This document shows, piece after piece, positions 43,982 to 52,141 of a DNA stretch of 64,000 bases (within the stretch, counting starts at the first letter, position 1; each line of letters opens with the position of its first letter). The stretch covers positions 454,844 to 518,843 of the forward strand of contig NZ_LMEZ01000005.1 of assembly GCF_001426545.1 (NCBI RefSeq), in the 5' to 3' direction. The position numbers and the translations under genes are program-made. This DNA comes from Mycobacterium sp. Root135. Lineage in GTDB: Bacteria > Actinomycetota > Actinomycetes > Mycobacteriales > Mycobacteriaceae. Under the pieces are notes generated by a model, which was not told the DNA's origin, searched no databases, and saw only the letters and a program-made list of their open reading frames with translations.

Positions 43982-45856
43982 ATGACCGCATTGGACGACG
44001 TCACCCCGCCGTCGCCAGAGCGCGCCTGGCAGGCCAGGGTCCTGTGCGCCGTTCAGGCCCTGGCGGCCGTCGACCAGCCCGCGACGCCCACGCGGCTCAA
44101 CGAGATGGTCGGCGCGAAGTTCGCCTCGGTGTTCCTGCCGGGAGACCGGTTGTACGAAGGCGCGCGGCCGTCGTGGGAGAAACGCGTGGCGGAGGCCGTC
44201 GACGTTCTCGTCACCGGAAAGATGCTCCGCCGACGCAAGAGTGACGGGGTGGTGAAGGCCACCGCCGCTGGTCAAAGGCAGGCCGACGAGGCCTGCCGCG
44301 TGGGTGCCATTATTGCTCGAGACGCGACGCCAGCCACCGAACGCGTAGCGTCCGCCGGTCCGGTGATGGCCAGCGTCGTCGTGGTGCCGCTCCAAGACAA
44401 GCTGCCGCCCACCCGTGTTCCCCTCGCGGCCGTGGGGGAACTGACCGTCGACCAACCCAAGCCGGTGATGATCGAACTGAACCTGCAGTACGGCGGCGGC
44501 GGGCTGGACGGTGCAGTGGCCCGCGTGGAGGAGCTGTGGCAATTGGTCGGCGCCACAGGGCATCCCGTCGTGGTCGCCGAGCAGTACATGGCGGGCGAGC
44601 TGACCCACCAGCAGATCCAGAACATCACCACGGCGGACTCGGCGGGTGGCGGCTGGCCCCAGCGGGCCATCTTCCGAATCTGGCCAGACTTCCAAGTGCA
44701 CCGACAGATCGACGCGTCGGGTGCCACCGTAAAGGCGCTGCCTGCGCAGCGGTCGTTCGCCGCCTACGGCGCGGGCATCGTGTGGGCGGTGGTGGACTCC
44801 GGCGTCGACGGTAGCCATCCGCACTTCTTGGCCGACCACATCCTCGACGACCCCTCGGTCGCCGACCTGCATCGCGACTTCGTCTCCGGCAGTGAGGATC
44901 CGGCCCTGGCGCTGGTCGACGACGACGGGCACGGAACACACGTGGCCGGAATCGTCGCCGGTGGCCTGCAGCGGTGGAAGAAGGACGATCCCGAACGTCG
45001 GGCGCTGGCGGTGGAGAAGCGGAAGAACAACGGCGCCGTCGGCGGCAACGACCCCATCCTGGTGCCGCGCAGCGTGGACGTCGAACTGCTGAACGGCATT
45101 GCGCCCCTGGCCAAATTGGTCAGCCTCAAGGTGCTCAGCGAGTTCGGTGACCTCACCGCGCGCACGGCACGCGTGATGGCTGCGCTCGCGTACGTCCGGC
45201 AGGTCAACGCCGCCGCCGGGAAGCTGCCCCGAATCCACGGCGTAAACATCAGTTTGGGCTACGACTTCCTGGCCGACTGGTTCGGCTGTGGGCAGAGCCC
45301 GTTGTGTCTGGAGGTGAACCGACTGGCGCTCTCCGGGGTCGTGGTCGTAGTCGCGGCCGGCAACTCCGGGTACGTCACGCTCAACGCGAGCCAGTCCGAC
45401 GTGACCCGATTCAGCGCCGCCATCACGATCAACGATCCCGGCAACGCGGAGAACGCCATCACCGTGGGCTCCACCCACCGCGACGCCCCGCACACCAACG
45501 GCATCTCGTTCTTCTCGTCGCGGGGACCGACCGGAGACGGTCGTCCCAAGCCGGACTTGGTGGCACCGGGGGAGCGCATCATGTCGGCGGCGGGCGGGCA
45601 GCACCTGAAAGACATTCAGCGAGCGCAGTTCCCGGGCTACAGCGATGCGGCCTACATCGAGGACAGCGGCACCAGCATGGCCGCGCCGCACGTGTCGGGA
45701 GCCATCGCCGCCTTCCTGTCGGTGCAGCGCGAATACGTCGGCAAGCCCGACGAGGTCAAGCGGATCTTCATGTCCTCGGCCACGTCGCTGAACCGCGCCA
45801 GGGACTTTCAGGGCGCCGGGTTGGTCGACCTGATGCGCGCATTGCAGACGCCGTAA
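43982..45856 (+). CDS. S8 subtilase with N-terminal winged-helix-like domain (624 aa)
   Basis: The catalytic triad reads Asp272 (VVDSGVDGSHPHF), His317 (DDGHGTHVAGIVAGG) and Ser565 (DSGTSMAAPHVSGAIAAFL); the oxyanion Asn lies in VVVAAGNSGY. There is no signal peptide, pro-domain or membrane anchor, unlike mycosins, so the protease should be cytosolic. Residues 1 to about 100 look like a winged helix of the Mrr-N kind (ERAWQARVLCAVQALAAVD ... LYEGARPSWEKRVAEAVDVLV ... MLRRRKSDGVVKATAAGQ). A region of about 170 residues between this and the protease contains no family I recognise. It lies 15 bp before the hydrolase gene, in an apparent operon. Confidence 0.88.
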   Translation: MTALDDVTPPSPERAWQARVLCAVQALAAVDQPATPTRLNEMVGAKFASVFLPGDRLYEGARPSWEKRVAEAVDVLVTGKMLRRRKSDGVVKATAAGQRQADEACRVGAIIARDATPATERVASAGPVMASVVVVPLQDKLPPTRVPLAAVGELTVDQPKPVMIELNLQYGGGGLDGAVARVEELWQLVGATGHPVVVAEQYMAGELTHQQIQNITTADSAGGGWPQRAIFRIWPDFQVHRQIDASGATVKALPAQRSFAAYGAGIVWAVVDSGVDGSHPHFLADHILDDPSVADLHRDFVSGSEDPALALVDDDGHGTHVAGIVAGGLQRWKKDDPERRALAVEKRKNNGAVGGNDPILVPRSVDVELLNGIAPLAKLVSLKVLSEFGDLTARTARVMAALAYVRQVNAAAGKLPRIHGVNISLGYDFLADWFGCGQSPLCLEVNRLALSGVVVVVAAGNSGYVTLNASQSDVTRFSAAITINDPGNAENAITVGSTHRDAPHTNGISFFSSRGPTGDGRPKPDLVAPGERIMSAAGGQHLKDIQRAQFPGYSDAAYIEDSGTSMAAPHVSGAIAAFLSVQREYVGKPDEVKRIFMSSATSLNRARDFQGAGLVDLMRALQTP

Positions 45857-45871
45857 CCGGAGGAGACGACC

Positions 45872-47200
45872 GTGATCAACTGGAGAATCACCTTCGACGC
45901 CGAGGGACACGTCGACCAGGACGAAGAGAATCAGCTCGTCGCGCAGCTGCGCGAGCATGCCGTCACCGACGTGGTGATGTTCTCCCACGGGTGGAACAAC
46001 GACGAAGCCGCGGCTGCCTCGTTGTACGAGCGGTGGTCGGAGCTGTTGAGCGCCCACGTGGCCGCGGGCCGCGAGGTTGGTTTCGTCGGCATCCGGTGGC
46101 CGTCGCAGCTCTGGCGCGACGTGCCCATCCCCGACTTCGACCCGACCCCGTCCGGTACCGCGACCGGAGCGGCCGGGCTCGACGAGACCGGCACTGCCGT
46201 CGTCGCCGGGTCGGCCCTCAGCGCCGAACAACTCGACGATCTCAAGACCCTGTTCCCCGGTGGCAGCGGCGAACTCGACCAGATCGCCGACCTCCTCGCC
46301 GCTGAGCCAAGCCAGTCCCGCGCCGACGAGATGTTCGCCCTCATGCGGCGATTCAACGACGCGGTGACCGTCCAGTCCACCGACGGCGAAGCAGTGGAGT
46401 CGGGGCGGCCAGGCATGCTCGAGAGCGGCATGACCGCCAACGAGGTGTTCGGTGCCTACGCCAACGCGCTTGTCGTATCGGGCGTCGACGTGACGGGCGG
46501 GGGCGGCGGCGCCGGCTTGGGGGACCAACTCGGGAAGCTGTGGCACGGCGCCAAGGAAGCGTTGCGAGGTCTCTCATACTGGCAAATGAAGAATCGGGCA
46601 GGCGTCGTCGGAGCCAACGGGCTCGGACCGCTGATCGGACGCATTGCCGCCAACGACGACTTCCCAACCCCGCGAATACACCTGGTGGGGCACAGCTTTG
46701 GCGCCCGCGTCGTGTCGTTCGCGTTGGCGGGCTTGCCGCCGGGTGACCCGTCGCCGGTCAAGTCGGTGACCTTGCTCGAAGGTGCCTTCTCCCGGTTCGC
46801 GTTCACCGACGTCCTCCCGTTTGACTCCACGAGCAGGTCCGGCGCCTTGGCGGGCAAGCTGGCGCGAGTCGACGGCCCGGTGACGGTGTGCTTCTCCAGT
46901 CACGACACGGCGTTGAGCGTGAGCTATCCGCTGGCGTCACGTGCCTCGGGTGACGACGCCGCGGGTGTTGGCGATCCGTTATTCCGTTGGCGCGCAATCG
47001 GTTCACTCGGTGCGTACGACGCTCCGACGCTGTTCGTCGACCGGGTTGGTACGACTTATCCCTTCACTCCGGGTGCGATTCTCAACGTCGACTCCTCCGC
47101 CGTGGTCAAGACGGGTCCCCCGCCGTCCGGGGCGCACAGCGACATCTTCCACCCGGAGCTGGCGTGGATCGTCGCCTCGGCAGCGCGGTTGACCGGCTGA
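45872..47200 (+). CDS. Serine hydrolase/lipase-like protein with GHSFG (442 aa)
   Basis: An alpha/beta-hydrolase-like pattern: VVMFSHGWNNDE near residue 40 (oxyanion strand) and HLVGHSFGARVVSFALAG with the nucleophile Ser275. Candidate acid and His residues come later; the C-terminal GAHSDIFHPELAW provides a His. About 200 residues are inserted between the first strand and the nucleophile, so the order is unusual. The GTG at 45872 has GGAGGAGA upstream. No signal peptide. It is the second gene of the subtilase unit; I know of no described system with this exact pair. Confidence 0.78.
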   Translation: MINWRITFDAEGHVDQDEENQLVAQLREHAVTDVVMFSHGWNNDEAAAASLYERWSELLSAHVAAGREVGFVGIRWPSQLWRDVPIPDFDPTPSGTATGAAGLDETGTAVVAGSALSAEQLDDLKTLFPGGSGELDQIADLLAAEPSQSRADEMFALMRRFNDAVTVQSTDGEAVESGRPGMLESGMTANEVFGAYANALVVSGVDVTGGGGGAGLGDQLGKLWHGAKEALRGLSYWQMKNRAGVVGANGLGPLIGRIAANDDFPTPRIHLVGHSFGARVVSFALAGLPPGDPSPVKSVTLLEGAFSRFAFTDVLPFDSTSRSGALAGKLARVDGPVTVCFSSHDTALSVSYPLASRASGDDAAGVGDPLFRWRAIGSLGAYDAPTLFVDRVGTTYPFTPGAILNVDSSAVVKTGPPPSGAHSDIFHPELAWIVASAARLTG

Positions 47201-47206
47201 CGGTCG

Positions 47207-47868
47207 TCAAGCCCTGCCCGGCGTGAGAACGATCCGACCCAACACCCGACCCTCTTCCATCTGGCGGTGCGCGTCCGCGGCCTGCTCCAGCGGTAGGACG
47301 TCGTGCACGACGGCGTGGAGTTCTCCGCGGGTCGCAGCCTCGAACTGAGCCGTCCTGACGCGGGCCTTGGCGTCGCCGGCGATGGTGTCCAGGCTGAAGG
47401 TGCCGAACGAGCGCGACAGCTGAAACGAGTTCAGCAGCCGTGCGCCGAAGTCCACGGGTATCGGGCCGGCCACCATGCGGGCGACGACCATGCGTCCGGT
47501 CGGCGCGAGACGGTCGACGAACGCGGGCACCTCGGGCCCACCGATGACGTCGACGATGACGTCGACGGCCGCCGGGGCCGAGGAGTCGCCGTGTCCCGAT
47601 CTGTCGAGGACGTGAGTGGCCCCAAGCTCGCGCAGCCGCTCACCGCGTTCGGGTGAGGACGTGGTGACCGCCACCAGACGCGCACCAACACCGCGTCGCC
47701 CGTTCTGAAGTGCGCGCGTTGCAACGCGAAATGCGCGACGGACCCGGCACTTCCGAGCGTCACTGCGTCGACCGAGGACAGAGCGTCGGGCAGCGCGACG
47801 ACGTCATCTACGAGCGCCACGGCGTGCTCCGCGTAGGCGCCGGAGACACCTGCGAACGCCCACACCCA
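47207..47868 (-). pseudogene. Truncated and internally deleted quinone-oxidoreductase-like gene
   Basis: Two frames together encode the middle and C terminus of a medium-chain oxidoreductase. VWAFAGVSGAYAEHAVALVDDVVALPDALSS...RTGDAVLV (about 47868-47690) switches frame to RLVAVTTSSPERGERLRELGATHVLDR...MEEGRVLGRIVLTPG. The Gly-rich Rossmann loop that should join them is missing, a loss of roughly 15 codons plus a frame change. The N-terminal 80 or so residues are also absent. The gene cannot make a functional enzyme. Its broken 5' end meets the nitrilase remnant on the opposite strand. Confidence 0.82.
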
Positions 47869-47878
47869 CGGCGGTGAC

Positions 47879-48142
47879 CCCCCCGTCGCACGGGCGGTGG
47901 AGAACACCGTCACTCTCGTCGTGGCGGACATCGTCGGCGAGCAAGGAGGGCGTCGCGCGCTCGGCTGCAGCCGGATCGTCGATCCAGATGGTCGGGTCCT
48001 GGCCCAGGCGCATCCCGACGAGACCGCGCTCGTCGTCGCCGACGTCGAGACGCGCCGTCGAGCCCACGACCCACGCGGATGGGACGGCCACCTCAACCCC
48101 GCCGTGAGTGGTGAATTCGCCGCGCTCCTAAACCCGCCGTGA
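47879..48142 (+). pseudogene. 5'-truncated carbon-nitrogen hydrolase (nitrilase family) remnant
   Basis: The plus-strand frame gives VARAVENTVTLVVADIVGEQGGRRALGCSRIVDPDGRVLAQA... and ends AALLNPP. This is the C-terminal third of the nitrilase/amidase superfamily (the usual RA-EN block, then G-SRIVDPDG). The Glu, Lys and Cys catalytic parts are absent, with no frame to supply them upstream. It begins at the same point as the broken oxidoreductase, a run CCCCCCC near 47878-47884. Confidence 0.78.
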
Positions 48143-48186
48143 CGCCTGGGCCAGTTGACCCCGGTGGTGGTGCACCATCGGTAGTC

Positions 48187-49149
48187 ATGTCGCAGTTTCT
48201 CTGGGATCAGCACGCCTGCCTGCCCTTGCAAGTGGGTGCCGACGTCGAGCCACTGACCCGCTTTCAGCGTCGCGGGGGTGCCTTCGTTTCGGTCAACGCC
48301 GGTTATTCGCCGCACTCGTTCACCGACACGGTCGCGCTGCTCGACCACTTCCGAGCGGCCGTCGACGCGTATCCTGATCTGGAACTGGCCGCGCACGTCG
48401 ACGACGTCGACCGCATCACCTCCGAGGACCGGATCGCCGTGGCGTTCGACCTGGAGGACTCGGCGCCCATCGGCGGCGATCTCGACAACCTCGCCACGTT
48501 GGCCGCACTCGGTGTCCGAACTCTGCTGCCCACCTACAACCACGCCAACCGCGCAGGTAGCGGGTGCCTGGACGCGACGGATACCGGTCTGACGGCATGG
48601 GGCGCGGAGATCGTCGCCGAGATGAACGTGGTCGGCATCGTCCCCGATGGGTCACACTGCAGCACCCGCACCGGCCTCGACTTGTGCGACGTCTCCAAAG
48701 GCCCAGTGGTGTACAGCCATTCGTGCATGAAGGCAATCTGGGACCACCCACGCAACATCACCGACGACCAAGCCCGTGCCTGCGCGGCGACGGGTGGCGT
48801 CGTCGCCATCACCGGTGTCGGCATCTTCCTCGGTGCCAACACTCCGACCCTCGACGCGATGACGAGCCATCTCGAGTACGCCGTCGACCTGATCGGCGTC
48901 GACCACGTCGGCATAAGCAGCGACTTCTCCTTCGACCACGCCGACTTCAACGACGAGCTGCTACGCAACCCGCACCTGTTCGACGAGAGCTACACCAAGT
49001 GGGGACCCATCCAGTGGATGCCTCCGGAAACGGTCCTGGCCATTGGTCAGCACCTCGGCGGGCGGGGTTGGAGCGACGCCGACGTCCATGCGGTGCTCGG
49101 CGGCAACTTCCGTCGAGTGGCACGACAGGCGTGGGTCAACACGACGTAG
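48187..49149 (+). CDS. M19 membrane dipeptidase (renal dipeptidase family, 320 aa)
   Basis: The M19 fold: WDQHACLPL (the zinc HxD motif variant), AFDLEDSAPIGGDLDNLATLAALGVRTLLPTYNHANRAGSG, SHCSTRTGLDLCDVSKGPVVYSHS (zinc His) and DHVGISSDFSFD. It probably hydrolyses Xaa-Xaa dipeptides or D-amino acid conjugates. No signal peptide, so cytosolic despite the family name. The ATG at 48187 is chosen over earlier frames. The gene lies 44 bp after the nitrilase remnant. Confidence 0.88.
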   Translation: MSQFLWDQHACLPLQVGADVEPLTRFQRRGGAFVSVNAGYSPHSFTDTVALLDHFRAAVDAYPDLELAAHVDDVDRITSEDRIAVAFDLEDSAPIGGDLDNLATLAALGVRTLLPTYNHANRAGSGCLDATDTGLTAWGAEIVAEMNVVGIVPDGSHCSTRTGLDLCDVSKGPVVYSHSCMKAIWDHPRNITDDQARACAATGGVVAITGVGIFLGANTPTLDAMTSHLEYAVDLIGVDHVGISSDFSFDHADFNDELLRNPHLFDESYTKWGPIQWMPPETVLAIGQHLGGRGWSDADVHAVLGGNFRRVARQAWVNTT

Positions 49150-49158
49150 GGCTGGCTA

Positions 49159-49599
49159 TCAGGCGCTGCGCTGCAACTCGATCACGGGGATCACGCGCGA
49201 CGTGCGGCGCTGATAGTCGCCGAACTGCGGCTGCACCGCCACCTGCTTGGCGTAGACGTCCTCGCGCTCTTGGCCTTTCAGCACGCGGGCGGTCACCGGG
49301 AACTTCTCCGTGCCCCACTCCGCGACCGTCTCGGGGTGGGCGACCAAGTTGTGGTACCAGTCCGGATTGGTGTCGGAACCGCCCTTGCTCGCGATGACGT
49401 AGATCCGGTCCTCGTCGAGGAAGGGCACCAGGGGAGCGATCCTCTCCTTGCCGGACCTGGCGCCGACGTGGTGCACGAGCACGACCGGAGTGCCTTCGAA
49501 CTGGCCGCCCGGCCGGCCTCCCGTCGCGCGGAAGTCCGCGATGACTTGCCGGTTCATCTCGGCCAGTTCCGCGGCAGTTATGCCGATGTCTTCGGACAT
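49159..49599 (-). CDS. DDN-like F420-dependent nitroreductase family protein (146 aa)
   Basis: The deazaflavin-dependent family signature is clear: MNRQVIADFRATGGRPGG, then GTPVVLVHHVGARSGKERIAPLVPFLD, and ASKGGSDTNPDWYHNLVAHPETVAEWG. It uses F420 to reduce quinones or nitro compounds. ATG at 49599 with GAAGGGA upstream. It reads away from the paired operators at 49623-49662, so it is likely the main target of the regulator binding there. Confidence 0.92.
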   Translation of the reverse strand: MSEDIGITAAELAEMNRQVIADFRATGGRPGGQFEGTPVVLVHHVGARSGKERIAPLVPFLDEDRIYVIASKGGSDTNPDWYHNLVAHPETVAEWGTEKFPVTARVLKGQEREDVYAKQVAVQPQFGDYQRRTSRVIPVIELQRSA

Positions 49600-49622
49600 G
49601 TTCAGCGTCCCTTCGGTTATAT

Positions 49623-49662
49623 GGAGACTGTCTCCGGTAATTATTACGGAGACATTCTCCGT
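49623..49662. promoter_or_regulatory. Paired operators GGAGA-N3-TCTCC between the DDN-like gene and the ROK gene
   Basis: Two dyads: GGAGAC-T-GTCTCC (49623-49635) and ACGGAGA-CAT-TCTCCGT (49646-49662). Their centres are 25 bp apart. Both contain GGAGA-N3-TCTCC, and the spacer is AT-rich (TAATTATTA). This looks like a tandem repressor site overlapping the promoter of the F420 gene, and possibly that of the ROK gene. Confidence 0.75.
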
Positions 49663-49719
49663 TTGTCGAGCGGTGGACGATGACACGACCGCTGCGTGCG
49701 GCGGCGATAGGGTGGATCG

Positions 49720-50919
49720 GTGGTCACGGCTCGCGACGCCGGTCAAGCGGCGCACCTCCGTTGGCTGGGAGCCGCTCAACTGATCTCCGTCGTGCGGGCC
49801 GAGCCGGGTATCACCCGCGCCACGGCAGCCCAACGACTCGGCATCGGAAGCGGTGGAGCCACCGAACTGATGGCTCGGATGCGCAACCTCCGTCTGCTGG
49901 GTGAATCGCCGGCACCGGTTCAGGGTCGAGGTCGGCCGACGACGGTGCTGGGACCTCACGACGAGGGTCCGTTGGTACTGGCCGTCGACCTGCGCTCCGC
50001 TGACTGGAGACTCGCGCTGGCAGGCGTCGACGGCGAGCCCGAGATCGTCGACCAGGCCACCGGCACGGGCGCCGACCAAGACCGCGTCCGCGCGCAGCTG
50101 ATCAAGGCGATCGGAGCGGCATACCGTCGAAACCCGAAGCGGATCAGGGCGATAGCGGTCGCCGCGCCGGGCCCGGTCAGCAGTGATCACGTAGGCCAGG
50201 TGCCCTCGCGCGGATGGCGTGACGTCGACATGTCGGGGTTGGCCGCCCGAATTCCAGGCGGTGCCGGCGTCCGACTCCTCATCGGCAACGACGCCACCTT
50301 GGCCGGGCTGGCCGAGTCGCGCACCGGGGCCGCCCACTCGGCCGCCACGGCACTGCACCTGATCGTCGCGCACGGTCTCGGCGGCACGCTGGTGGTCAAC
50401 GGTGAACCAGTCGGCGGCGCACACGGCGCGGCGGGGGAGTACGGCCACATCCCGTTCGGCGACCCGGCTCTGGCCTGTCCCTGCGGTGCGGCCGGTTGTT
50501 GGGATCTCACCGTCGACGGGCGGGCGCTGGCTCGGCACCGAGGCGATGCGCCGCCGGAGGATCCGGTCGGCTACGTGCGGACTGTAGCGGGGCGCGACGA
50601 TCGAGACGTGCGGACCCGCAGGGCGTTTGAGGCGGTGGCGACGTCACTGGGCCGAGGGATCGGTGGGTTGGTGAACCTGCATGATCCGGACGTCGTGACG
50701 ATTGGCGGCGTGGCGCCGCTGTTGCGGGCGGCGGCGCCGGAGGCGTTCGACGCCGCGTACCGGGACGGATTGATGAGCTTTCGGAAGGCGTCGCCTACGC
50801 CGGTACTCGACGGCATGCATGGCGACGACGGTCCACTCGTCGGCGCCGTGATGCTGGCGCTGGACGCCGTCACCAGCGCGGAGGCGCTCGCGCAGTGGGC
50901 TGAAAGGCAACGGGCATAA
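49720..50919 (+). CDS. ROK-family transcriptional regulator (399 aa)
   Basis: An N-terminal winged helix (LGAAQLISVVRAEPGITRATAAQRLGIGSGGATELMARM) is followed by a ROK sugar-kinase-like domain. The zinc motif is present: CPCGAAGCWD (CxCGxxGCx). Phosphate-binding DLRSADWRLALAG and GGAHGAAGEYGHIPFGDP are visible. Such proteins regulate sugar or transport genes and respond to sugars or other ligands. The start codon is GTG at 49720. The downstream MFS gene lies 43 bp away and may be controlled by it. Confidence 0.87.
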   Translation: MVTARDAGQAAHLRWLGAAQLISVVRAEPGITRATAAQRLGIGSGGATELMARMRNLRLLGESPAPVQGRGRPTTVLGPHDEGPLVLAVDLRSADWRLALAGVDGEPEIVDQATGTGADQDRVRAQLIKAIGAAYRRNPKRIRAIAVAAPGPVSSDHVGQVPSRGWRDVDMSGLAARIPGGAGVRLLIGNDATLAGLAESRTGAAHSAATALHLIVAHGLGGTLVVNGEPVGGAHGAAGEYGHIPFGDPALACPCGAAGCWDLTVDGRALARHRGDAPPEDPVGYVRTVAGRDDRDVRTRRAFEAVATSLGRGIGGLVNLHDPDVVTIGGVAPLLRAAAPEAFDAAYRDGLMSFRKASPTPVLDGMHGDDGPLVGAVMLALDAVTSAEALAQWAERQRA

Positions 50920-50928
50920 CGACTCTTG

Positions 50929-50953
50929 AATATCCTCGCCTGACGAGTATATT
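50929..50953. promoter_or_regulatory. Operator-like dyad overlapping the MFS gene promoter
   Basis: AATATCCTCG-CCTGA-CGAGTATATT matches its complement at 9 of 10 positions per arm. It contains TATATT (a likely -10) and ends 9 bp before the MFS ATG. Its sequence differs from the GGAGA sites upstream, so a separate regulator is likely. Confidence 0.6.
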
Positions 50954-50962
50954 ATCGTAACG

Positions 50963-52132
50963 ATGACGTCGCTCGACCCGGGATCGCGCGTGCGATCCAA
51001 CCGTGGCGGTCTGCTCGCGCTGGCGGCCGCATCCTGTCTCGCCGTCACCACCGAGATGCTGCCCATCGGGCTGCTGCCCGCGATTGGCGCGACCTTCGAC
51101 GTCGACACCTCCACGACCGGCCTTCTGGTCAGCCTGTACGCCGTCATGGTGGCGGCGCTCGCAGTCCCCCTGACCGTCGTCACCGCTCGGTTGCCCCGCA
51201 AGCCGCTGCTGCTGACCACCGTGCTGCTCTACGTGGTCAGCAATGCCGTGGTCGCCGCGGCACCGAACTTCGCCGCGGTCGCGGCGGGGCGCACCATCGG
51301 CGGTCTGACTCACGCGTTGTTCTTCTCGCTGTGCATCGGATACGCGCCTCGGTTGGTCGGCCGCGATCAGGTCGGCCGCGCCCTTGCCATCGCCACCGGT
51401 GGGGTGTCCGTCGGTTTCGTTCTGGGCGTGCCCCTTTCGACGTCGCTCGGGAACGCCTTCGGGTGGCGGGCGTCATTCGGAGTGCTCGCGGTGCTGGCCG
51501 CCGCGACGCTGGCCTTCGTCGCCTGGCTTCTGCCCGCCGTGCCCCGTGACAGTCCCGCTCTCGAGGCCCGGGCCGTGGGAAGCAGGCGGCAGCTGGTGGC
51601 CGTCGTCGCTTCCAACGCCATGACCTTCGTCGGCCAGTTCACGCTGTACACCTACATCAGTGCAGCTCTGCTGGGTGCCGGTGCGACGCCCGCACTGGTC
51701 GGACCCATCCTGCTGCTCTGTGGCGCCAGCGGCTTGGTGGGTCTGACGTTCTCGGCCCGCACACTCGACCGCAGCCCGCGACGCACGATCCTGGTGGTTC
51801 TGGCCGTGGTGATCGCAGCGGTGACCGTCACCGGTGTTGCGCATGAGGCACTGCTGCCGTTGGTGGTCGCCGCGCTCGTCTGGAACGGCGCCTTCGGCGG
51901 GGTGCCGCCCATCTACCAGGCGTGTGCCGTCCGGACCGGTGCCACCTCACCCGAGCTGGCCGGGGCTTGGGTGAACGCGTCGGCGAATCTCGGCATCGGT
52001 GCGGGCGCCGCGATTGGTGGTGGCCTCCTCCCCGTGATCGGGATGGGCGGACTTCCCCTGGTGAGCGCGGCGTTCGTCGCGCTCGGGCTCATCGTGGCGA
52101 TGGCGGCTCGACGGTCCTTCCCGCAGCGCTAG
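50963..52132 (+). CDS. MFS transporter, DHA1/AraJ-type (389 aa)
   Basis: Twelve membrane spans are visible. The early motif EMLPIGLLPAIGATFDV, RLPRKPLLLTTVLLYVVSNAVVAAAPNFAAVAAGRTIGGLTHALFFS and ATGGVSVGFVLGVPLSTSLGNAFGWRASF match the AraJ/YdhP sub-branch of drug and sugar exporters. No signal peptide. An efflux role is likely; the cargo is unknown. The dyad at 50929 probably controls it. Confidence 0.9.
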   Translation: MTSLDPGSRVRSNRGGLLALAAASCLAVTTEMLPIGLLPAIGATFDVDTSTTGLLVSLYAVMVAALAVPLTVVTARLPRKPLLLTTVLLYVVSNAVVAAAPNFAAVAAGRTIGGLTHALFFSLCIGYAPRLVGRDQVGRALAIATGGVSVGFVLGVPLSTSLGNAFGWRASFGVLAVLAAATLAFVAWLLPAVPRDSPALEARAVGSRRQLVAVVASNAMTFVGQFTLYTYISAALLGAGATPALVGPILLLCGASGLVGLTFSARTLDRSPRRTILVVLAVVIAAVTVTGVAHEALLPLVVAALVWNGAFGGVPPIYQACAVRTGATSPELAGAWVNASANLGIGAGAAIGGGLLPVIGMGGLPLVSAAFVALGLIVAMAARRSFPQR

Positions 52133-52141
52133 CTTGTTGAC

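Noticed and set aside
43958..46546. Minus-strand open frame of 862 codons opposite the subtilase/hydrolase genes
   Set aside because: Long only because GC-rich antisense frames lack stops. The plus strand has full catalytic motifs, and the minus product is Arg/His/Gly-rich without hydrophobic core pattern.
47431..48543. Single minus-strand frame of 370 codons as an intact oxidoreductase
   Set aside because: Only the middle part resembles the family. The upstream half is antisense to the nitrilase remnant and dipeptidase gene, and the Rossmann loop and C terminus are out of frame.
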